A stretch of 54,111 bases of DNA, from contig NZ_JAPFQL010000033.1 of assembly GCF_028446585.1 (NCBI RefSeq), positions 1-54,111 on the forward strand. Reading direction: 5' to 3'. The stretch is from Intrasporangium calvum. Its GTDB lineage: Bacteria > Actinomycetota > Actinomycetes > Actinomycetales > Dermatophilaceae. The position numbers and the translations under genes were made by a program. Positions 45,840-53,287 of the stretch are shown here, piece by piece (within the stretch, counting starts at the first letter, position 1; the number at the start of each line of letters is the position of its first letter). Below the pieces are notes generated by a model, which was not told the DNA's origin, did no database searches, and worked only from the letters and a program-made list of their open reading frames with translations.

Positions 45840-46286
45840 GTGTTCGAGGGATACGCCTGGATCGTGTGGCTCGGTGCCGCGCTCGTGCTCGTGGCTGTGG
45901 AGACCGCCACCGTCGACTTCACCTTCCTGATGCTCGCCGGCGGGGCCCTCGGCGGGTCCGCGGCCGCCGCCTTCGGTGCCCCGCCCATCGTGCAGGCGCT
46001 CGTCGCCGCCCTGGTCGCAGTGGCCCTGCTCGTCACGGTCCGGCCGTGGCTGAAGCGGCGGTTCACCGTCGAGCAGCGACAGGCGATGGGCGCCGAGGCC
46101 AACCTCGGTCGGTCGGCCTACGTCCTCGACCGGGTGACCACGTCCAACGGGCGGGTCAAGCTGGCCGGTGAGACGTGGAGCGCCCGCACGACCGGCGACA
46201 GCATCGAGCCGGGCGAGGAGGTCGTCGTCGACGCCATCGAGGGCGCCACGGTCGTCGTCAGCCGAGCCCGCATCCTCGGCAGCTGA
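45840..46286 (+). CDS. NfeD family membrane protein
   Basis: 148 residues with N-terminal hydrophobic helices (YAWIVWLGAALVLVAVETATVDFTFLMLAGGALGG, PPIVQALVAALVAVALLVTVRPWL) and a C-terminal OB-like β domain (NLGRSAYVLDRVT ... VVVDAIEGATVVVSR). The usual NfeD-SPFH pair. GTG start at 45840 with GAGAAGG ~10 nt upstream. Works with the SPFH protein encoded 60 bp downstream in membrane microdomains. Confidence 0.85.
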   Translation: MFEGYAWIVWLGAALVLVAVETATVDFTFLMLAGGALGGSAAAAFGAPPIVQALVAALVAVALLVTVRPWLKRRFTVEQRQAMGAEANLGRSAYVLDRVTTSNGRVKLAGETWSARTTGDSIEPGEEVVVDAIEGATVVVSRARILGS

Positions 46287-46346
46287 GTCGACCCACAGAG
46301 TTCGAAACCCAGAGCAGACACTCACCACAGAGACAGGGAGCAGGTC

Positions 46347-47579
46347 GTGGAGCCGGTACTCATCATCGCGGCGTTGATCATCGCGGTGGCACTCGTCATC
46401 GTGCTGCGCACGGTGCGGATCGTTCCCCAGCAGACGGCGCAGATCGTCGAGCGCCTCGGGAGCTACAACAAGACACTGACGGCCGGGATCCACTTCCTCG
46501 TGCCCTTCGTGGACAAGGTGCGCGCCAACATCGACCTGCGCGAGCAGGTCGTCACGTTCCCGCCGCAGCCGGTGATCACCTCCGACAACCTCGTCGTCAG
46601 CATCGACACCGTCATCTACTACTCGGTCATCGATGCCAAGGCGGCCGTCTACGAGATCGCCAACTTCATCCAGGGTATCGAGCAGCTCACCGTGACCACG
46701 CTGCGCAACGTCATCGGCTCGCTCGACCTCGAGCAGACCCTGACCAGCCGCGACCAGATCAACGGCCAGCTGCGTGGCGTCCTCGACGAGGCGACCGGCA
46801 AGTGGGGCATTCGCGTCAACCGCGTGGAGCTCAAGGCGATCGACCCGCCACACTCCGTGCAGGACTCCATGGAGCAGCAGATGCGCGCCGAGCGCAACCG
46901 TCGCGCGGCCATCCTGACGGCCGAGGGTGTGAAGCAGTCCGCGATCCTCACCGCCGAGGGTGAGAAGCAGAGCCAGATCCTGCGAGCCGAGGGCTCGGCT
47001 CAGGCCCGGATCCTCGAGGCGCAGGGCCAGGCCAGGGCCATCCAGCAGGTCTTCTCGGCCATCCACCGCGGCAAGCCGACCCAGAAGCTGCTCGCCTACC
47101 AGTACCTCCAGGTTCTGCCGCAGATCGCCCGCGGCGACTCCAACAAGATGTGGATCGTCCCGTCGGAGCTGACCGATGCCCTGCGCGGGATCGGCAGCGC
47201 CCTCGGTGGCGCGGACGGCCAGCGGCCCGACCTCGGCGAGGAGGACTGGTTCGAGCCGGGCACGCCCGACGACGACGCCTTCGCCGAGACCGTGCTCGAG
47301 GACCCGGCCAAGGCGCTCGCCGAGGCCCGGGGGCAGGCGGCCCAGGCCAGTGCGGAGTCGACCGAGCACGCAGCTCCGGTCGGGCGCCAGCAGCCGCCGA
47401 TCCAGCCGCCTGCCGACCAGGTGCCGCCGGCCGCACCGATGGCGCCGACCACCCCGCCGGCCGGGATGGCGCCGTCGACGCCCGTGAACCCGTTGGCGAC
47501 GGAGGAGGACGCACCCGTCGCCGACCAGGGCGAGCCGCTCGGCGACGGCGGCCCGGGAGACACCACGACCACCCGCTGA
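46347..47579 (+). CDS. SPFH/stomatin-like membrane protein
   Basis: 410 residues: N-terminal transmembrane helix (PVLIIAALIIAVALVIVLR), SPFH domain (VRIVPQQTAQIVERLGSYNKTLTAGIHFLVPFVDKV; LREQVVTFPPQPVITSDNLVV), coiled coil with AEGEKQSQILRAEGSAQARILEAQGQ repeats (~200-245), then a Pro/Ala/Thr-rich disordered C-terminus of >100 residues ending DTTTTR. GTG start with GGGAG ~7 nt upstream. The long tail is unusual for stomatin-like proteins; a role in membrane organisation with NfeD is expected. Confidence 0.92.
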   Translation: MEPVLIIAALIIAVALVIVLRTVRIVPQQTAQIVERLGSYNKTLTAGIHFLVPFVDKVRANIDLREQVVTFPPQPVITSDNLVVSIDTVIYYSVIDAKAAVYEIANFIQGIEQLTVTTLRNVIGSLDLEQTLTSRDQINGQLRGVLDEATGKWGIRVNRVELKAIDPPHSVQDSMEQQMRAERNRRAAILTAEGVKQSAILTAEGEKQSQILRAEGSAQARILEAQGQARAIQQVFSAIHRGKPTQKLLAYQYLQVLPQIARGDSNKMWIVPSELTDALRGIGSALGGADGQRPDLGEEDWFEPGTPDDDAFAETVLEDPAKALAEARGQAAQASAESTEHAAPVGRQQPPIQPPADQVPPAAPMAPTTPPAGMAPSTPVNPLATEEDAPVADQGEPLGDGGPGDTTTTR

Positions 47580-47595
47580 ACGCACCGCACGACAC

Positions 47596-47622
47596 CCGGC
47601 CACCCTGCCCTAGGGTGGCCGG
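47596..47622. promoter_or_regulatory. 10-bp hairpin overlapping the -10 and abutting the TauE start
   Basis: CCGGCCACCC (47596-47605) and GGGTGGCCGG (47613-47622) pair perfectly around TGCCCTA; the -10 TAGGGT (47611-47616) lies inside, and ATG 47623 begins directly after. May be a terminator for the SPFH gene and an operator for TauE. Confidence 0.55.
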
Positions 47623-48387
47623 ATGTCATTCTGGTCAGCCGTCGCCATCGCCCTGGCCGGCACCGGTGCCGGAATGATCAACACCATCGTCGGCTCCGGC
47701 ACGCTCATCACCTTTCCCACCCTGCTCTTCTTCGGCGTCAGCCCGTTGGCGGCCAACGTGTCCAACACCGTGGGCCTCGTGGCCGGGGGAGTCACCGGGG
47801 CGTGGGGCTACCGGCACGAGCTGACCGGTCAGGCACCCACGCTGCGGCGGCTCATCCCGCTGTCGTTCGTCGGGTCGGTGATCGGTGCCGCGCTGCTCCT
47901 CGTGCTGCCCCCGAGTGCCTTCCGGGCCATCGTGCCGGCGCTGATCGGGCTCGCCCTGATCCTCGTCGTGCTCGGCCCGCGGATCCAGGCCTGGGCCGCG
48001 CGGGACCGGCACGTGCAGCCGGCCTGGCACGGCCCGGCGATGGGGGTCGGCGTCCTCGTGGCCGGCATGTACGGCGGCTACTTCGGGGCTGCGCAGGGAG
48101 TGCTCCTGATGGGCCTCTTCAGCGCCCTGAGCGCCGAGTCGCTCCAGCGCCTCAACGGCTACAAGAACGTGCTCGCCCTCATCGTCAACTTCGTCGCGGC
48201 GATCCTGTTCGTCGTCTTCGCCCGGGAGCACATCGACTGGCTGGTGGTCCTGCTGATCGCGGCCGGCAGCTTCGTCGGCGGCGTGCTCGGCGCCCGGATC
48301 GGCCGTCGCATCCCGCCCGGTGTGCTCCGCGCCCTGATCGTGATCATCGGCGTCATCGCCATCGTCAAGCTGATCTGGTTCCCGTGA
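47623..48387 (+). CDS. TauE/SafE family sulfite/sulfonate exporter
   Basis: 254-residue membrane protein with ~8 helices. Glycine-rich opening ALAGTGAGMINTIVGSGTLITFPTLLFFGVSPLAANVSNTVGLVAGGVTGAWGYR and second-half repeat VLVAGMYGGYFGAAQGVLLM are the inverted repeats of TauE/SafE (DUF81) transporters. ATG follows TAGGGT by exactly 6 nt, so leaderless. Overlaps the second TauE gene (GTGA). Substrate unproven. Confidence 0.88.
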   Translation: MSFWSAVAIALAGTGAGMINTIVGSGTLITFPTLLFFGVSPLAANVSNTVGLVAGGVTGAWGYRHELTGQAPTLRRLIPLSFVGSVIGAALLLVLPPSAFRAIVPALIGLALILVVLGPRIQAWAARDRHVQPAWHGPAMGVGVLVAGMYGGYFGAAQGVLLMGLFSALSAESLQRLNGYKNVLALIVNFVAAILFVVFAREHIDWLVVLLIAAGSFVGGVLGARIGRRIPPGVLRALIVIIGVIAIVKLIWFP

Positions 48388-49100
48388 CCACGACCCACCT
48401 CGTCCTCGGGCTGGCCGTTGCCCTCGGCGCGATGGTCCAGGGGTCGATCGGCTTCGGGACCGCCGTCGTCGCCGCGCCCTTCGTCGTCGTCTGGGCCCCG
48501 GAGGTCATGCCCGTCGCCATCCTCGTCACCAGCCTCGCGCTGCCCGTCATCCAGCTGGTGCACGGTCCCCGTGAGGTGTTGTGGCGGCCGCTCTCGTGGG
48601 CGCTCGTGGGCCGGGCGTTGCTCACTCCGGTCGGGGTGTGGCTCGTCGCCGCGTTCTCCCCGGATCTGATCGCCACTCTCGTCGGCATCCTGCTGCTCCT
48701 GACGGTATGGGTGTCGGTGAGCCGGATCCACGTGGCAGCCACCTCCACCAACGCCCTGGTCGCCGGCGGCCTGGCCGGGATCTCCGGCACGGCGGCATCG
48801 ATCGGTGGCCCCTTCCTGGCCGTGGCCCTGCAGCACGAGACTCCGGTGCGGGTCAGGTCGACCCTGTCGTGGTTCTTCCTCGTCGGCTCGGCGATGGGCC
48901 TGATCGGGCTGGTGCTGGGCGGCCAGGGGCGGTCCCTGGCCGTGGAGGTCGGGCTGCTCTGGGTCCCGTTCGCGCTTCTCGGCTACCTCGCATCGCAACC
49001 GGTGCGGCGTCTCCTGCCTGCCCACCGCCTGCGCTCCGCGGTGCTGACGTTCTGCGTGCTCGCCGGCGTCGGTGTGATCGTGCGCGCCCTGGTGGTCTGA
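48384..49100 (+). CDS. second TauE/SafE family exporter
   Basis: 238 residues from GTG 48384 overlapping the preceding TauE stop by 4 bp; the frame is open upstream but the coupling fixes the start. Helices include LVLGLAVALGAMVQGSIGFGTAVVAAPFVVVWAPEVMPVAILV and GGLAGISGTAASIGGPFLAVALQHE. Two adjacent homologues in one operon may form a pair; not tested. Confidence 0.85.
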   Translation: MTTTHLVLGLAVALGAMVQGSIGFGTAVVAAPFVVVWAPEVMPVAILVTSLALPVIQLVHGPREVLWRPLSWALVGRALLTPVGVWLVAAFSPDLIATLVGILLLLTVWVSVSRIHVAATSTNALVAGGLAGISGTAASIGGPFLAVALQHETPVRVRSTLSWFFLVGSAMGLIGLVLGGQGRSLAVEVGLLWVPFALLGYLASQPVRRLLPAHRLRSAVLTFCVLAGVGVIVRALVV

Positions 49101-49106
49101 TCGCTC

Positions 49107-49112
49107 TACCCT
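49107..49112 (+). promoter_or_regulatory. -10 box TACCCT for leaderless TrmH gene
   Basis: Ends exactly 6 nt before GTG 49119; lies just after the second TauE stop. Confidence 0.55.
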
Positions 49113-49118
49113 TGCCCG

Positions 49119-49934
49119 GTGCCGATTGTCATCACCGACCACTCCGACCCGCGGCTCGAGGACTTCGTCGCCCTGACCGACGTCGCGCTGCGACGCCGCG
49201 CGGAGCCAGAACGCGGGCTCTACATCGCCGAGAGCGAGAAGGTGATCCGGCGCGCCCTCGCCGCCGGCCACCGCCCGCGCTCGTTCCTGATGGCCGAGCG
49301 GTGGCTCACCGACCTCGCGGACGTCGTCGCGGACGCCGAGGCCAACGGGGTGCCCGTCTTCGTCGGCGACCACCAGGTCATCGAGCGGCTCACCGGCTTC
49401 CACCTGCACCGCGGAGCGCTCGCGTCCATGCAGCGTCCGGTCCTCTCGGACGTGGCGTCGCTGGTCGCCGACGCGCGGCGCATCATGGTCCTCGAGGACA
49501 TCGTCGACCACACCAACGTCGGCGCCATCTTCCGGTCCGCCGCTGCCCTGGGAGTGGATGCCGTGCTCGTGACGCCGCGGTGCGCGGATCCTCTCTACCG
49601 TCGTTCGATCCGCGTGTCGATGGGGACGGTCTTCCAGGTGCCCTGGACGCGGATGGATCCCTGGCCCGGCGGCATCGCCCAGCTGCAGGCCGCCGGCTTC
49701 ACGGTCGCCGCCCTGGCGCTCTCCGACGAGTCGGTCCCTCTCGACGCACTCGAGGCGGACCCGCCGGAGAAGGTCGCGGTCGTGCTCGGCACGGAGGGCG
49801 ACGGGCTCGGCGCGAGGACGGTCGCCGCCGCTGACCTCGTCGTGCGGATTCCCATGGCGGGGGGCGTGGACTCGCTCAACGTCGCGGCAGCGTCGGCCGT
49901 GGCCATGTGGGCGCTGCGGGACCGGCACCGCTGA
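49119..49934 (+). CDS. TrmH/SpoU family RNA 2'-O-methyltransferase
   Basis: 271 residues. N-terminal RNA-binding-like domain (RRRAEPERGLYIAESEKVIRRALAAG) and C-terminal SPOUT domain with knot motifs VLEDIVDHTNVGAIFRSAAALG, VVLGTEGDGLGARTV and VRIPMAGGVDSLNVAAASAVAMW. SAM-dependent ribose methylation of rRNA or tRNA; target unknown. GTG start leaderless after TACCCT. Confidence 0.92.
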   Translation: MPIVITDHSDPRLEDFVALTDVALRRRAEPERGLYIAESEKVIRRALAAGHRPRSFLMAERWLTDLADVVADAEANGVPVFVGDHQVIERLTGFHLHRGALASMQRPVLSDVASLVADARRIMVLEDIVDHTNVGAIFRSAAALGVDAVLVTPRCADPLYRRSIRVSMGTVFQVPWTRMDPWPGGIAQLQAAGFTVAALALSDESVPLDALEADPPEKVAVVLGTEGDGLGARTVAAADLVVRIPMAGGVDSLNVAAASAVAMWALRDRHR

Positions 49935-49973
49935 CGGCCCCCCACGGATCACCGTGGGCCGGCGGACCGAGCC

Positions 49974-50360
49974 TCAGTCGCGCTGCACCCGCACGAGGCG
50001 CTCGAGCAGGTGGGCCAGTCGGCCGGCCGGGTCGTCGGTGAGGCCGCCGTGGACCGGTCCGGGCTGGACGACGGTCGACCGCGGAGCGATGATCCAGCCG
50101 AACCGCTGGCCGGGCTTGTCGAGGGTCGGCAGGCCGCGGCCGGTCTCTCCGCGACACACGGAGCGCACCCGCTCCAGCATCCGTCGGACCCCCTCCACGT
50201 CGCACATCGGAGCGAACGAGCCCACCCTCGCGTCGTCCAGCTCCCAAGCCGCGTCGAGGAAGTCGGCGTCCTGGCAGTAGAGCACGACGCCGACGTTGAG
50301 GAACTCCTCGCGGTCCACGCGCGGGACGAGGCGCAGCACGACGTACTGGTAGGCCTTCAT
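49974..50360 (-). CDS. DUF3037 domain protein
   Basis: 128 residues from ATG 50360, which overlaps the HipA-like gene's stop (ATGA): MKAYQYVVLRLVPRVDREEFLNVGVVLYCQDADFLDAAW, followed by RRMLERVRSVCRGETGRGLP and an RFGWIIAPRSTVVQPGPVHGG segment typical of DUF3037. Function unknown; strictly paired with the HipA-like kinase upstream. Confidence 0.85.
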   Translation of the reverse strand: MKAYQYVVLRLVPRVDREEFLNVGVVLYCQDADFLDAAWELDDARVGSFAPMCDVEGVRRMLERVRSVCRGETGRGLPTLDKPGQRFGWIIAPRSTVVQPGPVHGGLTDDPAGRLAHLLERLVRVQRD

Positions 50361-51124
50361 GCCGCCGCCCGTCCGGGAACCCACGCGGTGCTGTCGAGGC
50401 GCGCAGTGAGCAGCGTCCGGTAGGCCGCGCGGACCGCGGCAACATCTGGCAGGTCGTCCGTCCGCTCAAGCCACTCGTCGGGCACGTCGGCGAGGGCGGC
50501 GTCGAGGACCTCGGCCGTGAGCAACCGGCGAAGCTCGTCGTGGCGAGGCACGAGGTCGCCCGCCACGTCGCGAAGCACGTGCCGGCCGGCATCGAACGGT
50601 TGCGCCGCGAACCGCGCGGCCGACGGCGCCCGACTCGGCCACGAGTGGTGGAAGTACAGCGCTGCTCCATGGTCGATGGCGTAGGTCTGCCCGTGCCAGA
50701 CGAGGAGGTTCGGGTTGGACCAGGTCCGGTCCACATTGGCAGTCAGGGCATCAAGCCAGATGATGCGCTCCGCGAGGTCGGCGGAGGGCGGCTGGGAGCC
50801 GTCGTAACCGAGTGAGCCGGGCAGGAAGTCGACTCCGAGGTTCGTGCCCACCGACGCGGAGAGCAGGTCCTGCACCTCCTCGTCCGCCTCGTACTTCGCG
50901 ATCCGCGCATCGAGGGCGATCACGGCGAGGTCGGGAACCGGCACGCCGATCGCCCGGGCCAGGCCGGCGACGACCACCTCGGCGACGAGAACCTTGAGGC
51001 CCTGGCCCGCGCCGCGGAACTTCATGACGTAGGTGCCCTCGTCGCTCGCCTCGACGATGCCGGGCAGCGAGCCGCCCTCCTTGAGGGGGGTGACGTAGCG
51101 AGTCGCCGTGACCTGGGGCAGCAC
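50357..51124 (-). CDS. HipA-family kinase-like protein
   Basis: 255 residues resembling the kinase core of HipA proteins: ATP-lysine in YVMKFRGAGQGLKVLVAEVVVAGLA near residue 34, catalytic-loop-like DALTANVDRTWSNPNLLVW (Asp and Asn near 130), and the DFG-like YAIDHGAALYFHH near 150. It lacks the N-terminal subdomain of full-length E. coli HipA (440 aa). GTG start exactly 6 nt after TAGGCT (complement of 51131-51136), leaderless, with that promoter inside the MFS gene's end. Pairs with DUF3037 by 4-bp overlap. Toxin-antitoxin or regulatory kinase; undetermined. Confidence 0.82.
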   Translation of the reverse strand: MLPQVTATRYVTPLKEGGSLPGIVEASDEGTYVMKFRGAGQGLKVLVAEVVVAGLARAIGVPVPDLAVIALDARIAKYEADEEVQDLLSASVGTNLGVDFLPGSLGYDGSQPPSADLAERIIWLDALTANVDRTWSNPNLLVWHGQTYAIDHGAALYFHHSWPSRAPSAARFAAQPFDAGRHVLRDVAGDLVPRHDELRRLLTAEVLDAALADVPDEWLERTDDLPDVAAVRAAYRTLLTARLDSTAWVPGRAAA

Positions 51125-51128
51125 GCGG

Positions 51129-52403
51129 TCAGCCTAGTGGGCGATGATCGGCTCGCGCGGCGCGCCGCCACGCCGCCGGGAGCCCGGCCGCCAGGGCAGC
51201 GAAGAGCACTGCGACCCCGATCACCGGCCAGGTCACGGCACCGCTTCGCGGCAGGGTCCACGCCGCCAGGGCAGCCGCGGCGACCAGGCCGGAGTTGTAC
51301 ATCATGTCGTGCAGGGCGAACGTGCGACCCAGCAGCAGGTCCGGGACGTGGGCCTGCAACAGGCTGTCGATGCTGATCTTGACGGCCTGTGCGGCAAAGC
51401 CGACGACGAAGTTCACGGCCGAGATCGTCCACGGGTCCAGCCACGGTGCGAGGGCAAGGGTCGCCGCCGCCGAGACCGCGAGCGTCCGGGCCGCGAACGG
51501 CACCGGCTGCCAGCGGGGGGCCAGCCACGGCGTGATGAACGCCGCAAGGCCGAAGCCCGCCGCGGCGGCCGCAGCAGCCAGGCCGAAGCCGAGGACGTTG
51601 CCCGCCCCCTGGTCAGGGTCGGCGAACGGGCCCCGAAAGAGGAGCAGCGTCTGAAGGAGCACGAAACCGAAGGGCAGCCGGGAGACGAAGACGAGGGCGA
51701 GGAGCAGGCGGGCCCGCTGGGGCAGCTCTCGGGCCGCCTCGACGAGCCCGCGGCCGACCTCGCCGAGCACTTCCGCGGCCCGCAGCTCCCGGCCGGTGCG
51801 GTCCGGACCGAGGAAGGGCAGCCGAGCCGCGGCCCAAGCGGCACCGAGGACGCCGACGGCGGCCACGGCGACGACCACGGCGTCGGTGCTCACGGCACCG
51901 GTGATGCCGCCGACGAACCCACCGAGGAAGTACGCCACCGAGCCGCACGTGGGGGCCACGGCATTCCCGCTGACGAGGTGCTCACGGGAGATGACGTGGG
52001 GGAGCCCGGCCGAGAAGCCGGCCAGGACGAAGCGGTTGACCGAGAAGACGAGCAGCACGACGAGGAAGAAGCCTGCTCCCGCCGCGCCGAGCACCACGAG
52101 CACGGCGACAGCGGCCATGACCGCGGCACGGACCAGCTGACCGACGACGAGCACGTGGCGCCGGGGCCAGCGGTCGAGCAGCGTCCCGACGAACGGACCG
52201 AGGAAGCTGTAGGGCAGGAGCACCACGGCGAAGGCGGACGCGATGGCCGCCGGGTCGGCGTTCTGCTCCGGGTTGAACAGGACGTGACTGGCCAACGCGA
52301 CCTGGAACACGCCGTCGCTGCCCTGTGAGGTCACCCGTGCCACGACCAGGCGTCGGAACCCGCCGAGGCGCAGCAGCATCACCAGGGCCCGCAGGAACGT
52401 CAC
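51129..52403 (-). CDS. MFS transporter
   Basis: 424 residues, about 12 hydrophobic segments. Opening LLRLGGFRRLVVARVTSQGSDGVFQVALASHVLF and the loop FLGPFVGTLLDRWPRRHVLVVGQLVRA with the MFS loop 2-3 motif (G-x3-D-R-x-x-R-R-). Likely a small-molecule/drug effluxer, substrate unknown. GTG start exactly 6 nt after TACGCT (complement of 52410-52415), so leaderless. Ends 4 nt before the HipA-like start. Confidence 0.88.
   Translation of the reverse strand: MTFLRALVMLLRLGGFRRLVVARVTSQGSDGVFQVALASHVLFNPEQNADPAAIASAFAVVLLPYSFLGPFVGTLLDRWPRRHVLVVGQLVRAAVMAAVAVLVVLGAAGAGFFLVVLLVFSVNRFVLAGFSAGLPHVISREHLVSGNAVAPTCGSVAYFLGGFVGGITGAVSTDAVVVAVAAVGVLGAAWAAARLPFLGPDRTGRELRAAEVLGEVGRGLVEAARELPQRARLLLALVFVSRLPFGFVLLQTLLLFRGPFADPDQGAGNVLGFGLAAAAAAAGFGLAAFITPWLAPRWQPVPFAARTLAVSAAATLALAPWLDPWTISAVNFVVGFAAQAVKISIDSLLQAHVPDLLLGRTFALHDMMYNSGLVAAAALAAWTLPRSGAVTWPVIGVAVLFAALAAGLPAAWRRAARADHRPLG
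51131..51136 (-). promoter_or_regulatory. -10 box TAGGCT for leaderless HipA-like gene
   Basis: Overlaps the last codons of the MFS gene; ends 6 nt before GTG 51124. Confidence 0.55.
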
Positions 52404-52409
52404 GCCGTC

Positions 52410-52415
52410 AGCGTA
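52410..52415 (-). promoter_or_regulatory. -10 box TACGCT for leaderless MFS gene
   Basis: Minus-strand TACGCT ending 6 nt before GTG 52403, in the 107-bp interval divergent to the phosphatase gene. Confidence 0.55.
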
Positions 52416-52510
52416 GGGGGCCGCTGCCGCGGGTAGGACACAGGGAAGAGGAGAGTAGAGAGCGTCCGGGAGACGAGCCCGGTCCGCCGCACCGAGTCAC
52501 GGGAGGCCAC

Positions 52511-53287
52511 GTGAACGCGACCGAGTCGATCGCCGCAGGGAGGGGCACGGCGCCGGCCGAGCTCGTCCTCGTCCGCCACGCCCAGAGCGTCGGGAACCTG
52601 GCTGACGAGGCAGCCCGGAGGGAGGGCCTCAGCCGGCTCGAGCTGACGACGCGCGACGCGGACACGCCCCTGTCGGACGTCGGCCGGGAGCAGGCCGAGG
52701 CCCTGGGCGCCCACCTGGCCGGCCTGCGGTCGGGCGCGCAGCCGGACGTCGTGCTGACCTCGCCGTATGCCCGGGCTGCCACCACGGCCGAGATCGCCCT
52801 CGCCAAGATCGACGGTCTGAACGTGCTGCGTGACGAGCGCCTGCGCGAGCGCGACCTCGGTGCGTTCGACGGGATGACTGGGCTCGGTATCCGCGAGGCC
52901 TTTCCCGAGGAGGCGCAGCGGCGCACCCAGATGGGCAAGCTCTACTACCGCCCGCCGGGTGGGGAGAGCTGGACCGACGTGGCCCTGCGGATCCGCAGCG
53001 TGCTGTCGGACATCCGGCAGGACTACGCGGGCAAGCGCGTCTGGATCTTCACCCACCAGGCGGTCATCATGAGCTTCCGTCTCGTCATCGAGGGCCTCGA
53101 CGAGGCGAAGCTGCTCGAGATCGACCGCGAGGTCCCGCTCGCGAACTGCTCCATGACGGTCTACCGCGACCGGGACGGCACCCTGGAGCTCGCCGCCTTC
53201 GCCGGCACCGACCACCTGGAGGCCAGGGCCGTGTCCAGGACGCACGAGCCGCCGCACACCTCGGAGCGGGACGGCGTCGATGCCTGA
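52511..53287 (+). CDS. histidine phosphatase (phosphoglycerate-mutase-like)
   Basis: 258 residues. Catalytic RHG-like motif is LVLVRHAQSVGNLADEA near residue 23; SPYARAATTAEIALAK near 85; RLRERDLGAFDGMTG near 110; second His in WIFTHQAVIMSFRLV near 183. Branch-1 histidine phosphatase; substrate open. The frame extends upstream, but GTG 52511 has GGGAGG 4 nt upstream. Overlaps the next gene by 8 bp. Confidence 0.87.
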   Translation: MNATESIAAGRGTAPAELVLVRHAQSVGNLADEAARREGLSRLELTTRDADTPLSDVGREQAEALGAHLAGLRSGAQPDVVLTSPYARAATTAEIALAKIDGLNVLRDERLRERDLGAFDGMTGLGIREAFPEEAQRRTQMGKLYYRPPGGESWTDVALRIRSVLSDIRQDYAGKRVWIFTHQAVIMSFRLVIEGLDEAKLLEIDREVPLANCSMTVYRDRDGTLELAAFAGTDHLEARAVSRTHEPPHTSERDGVDA

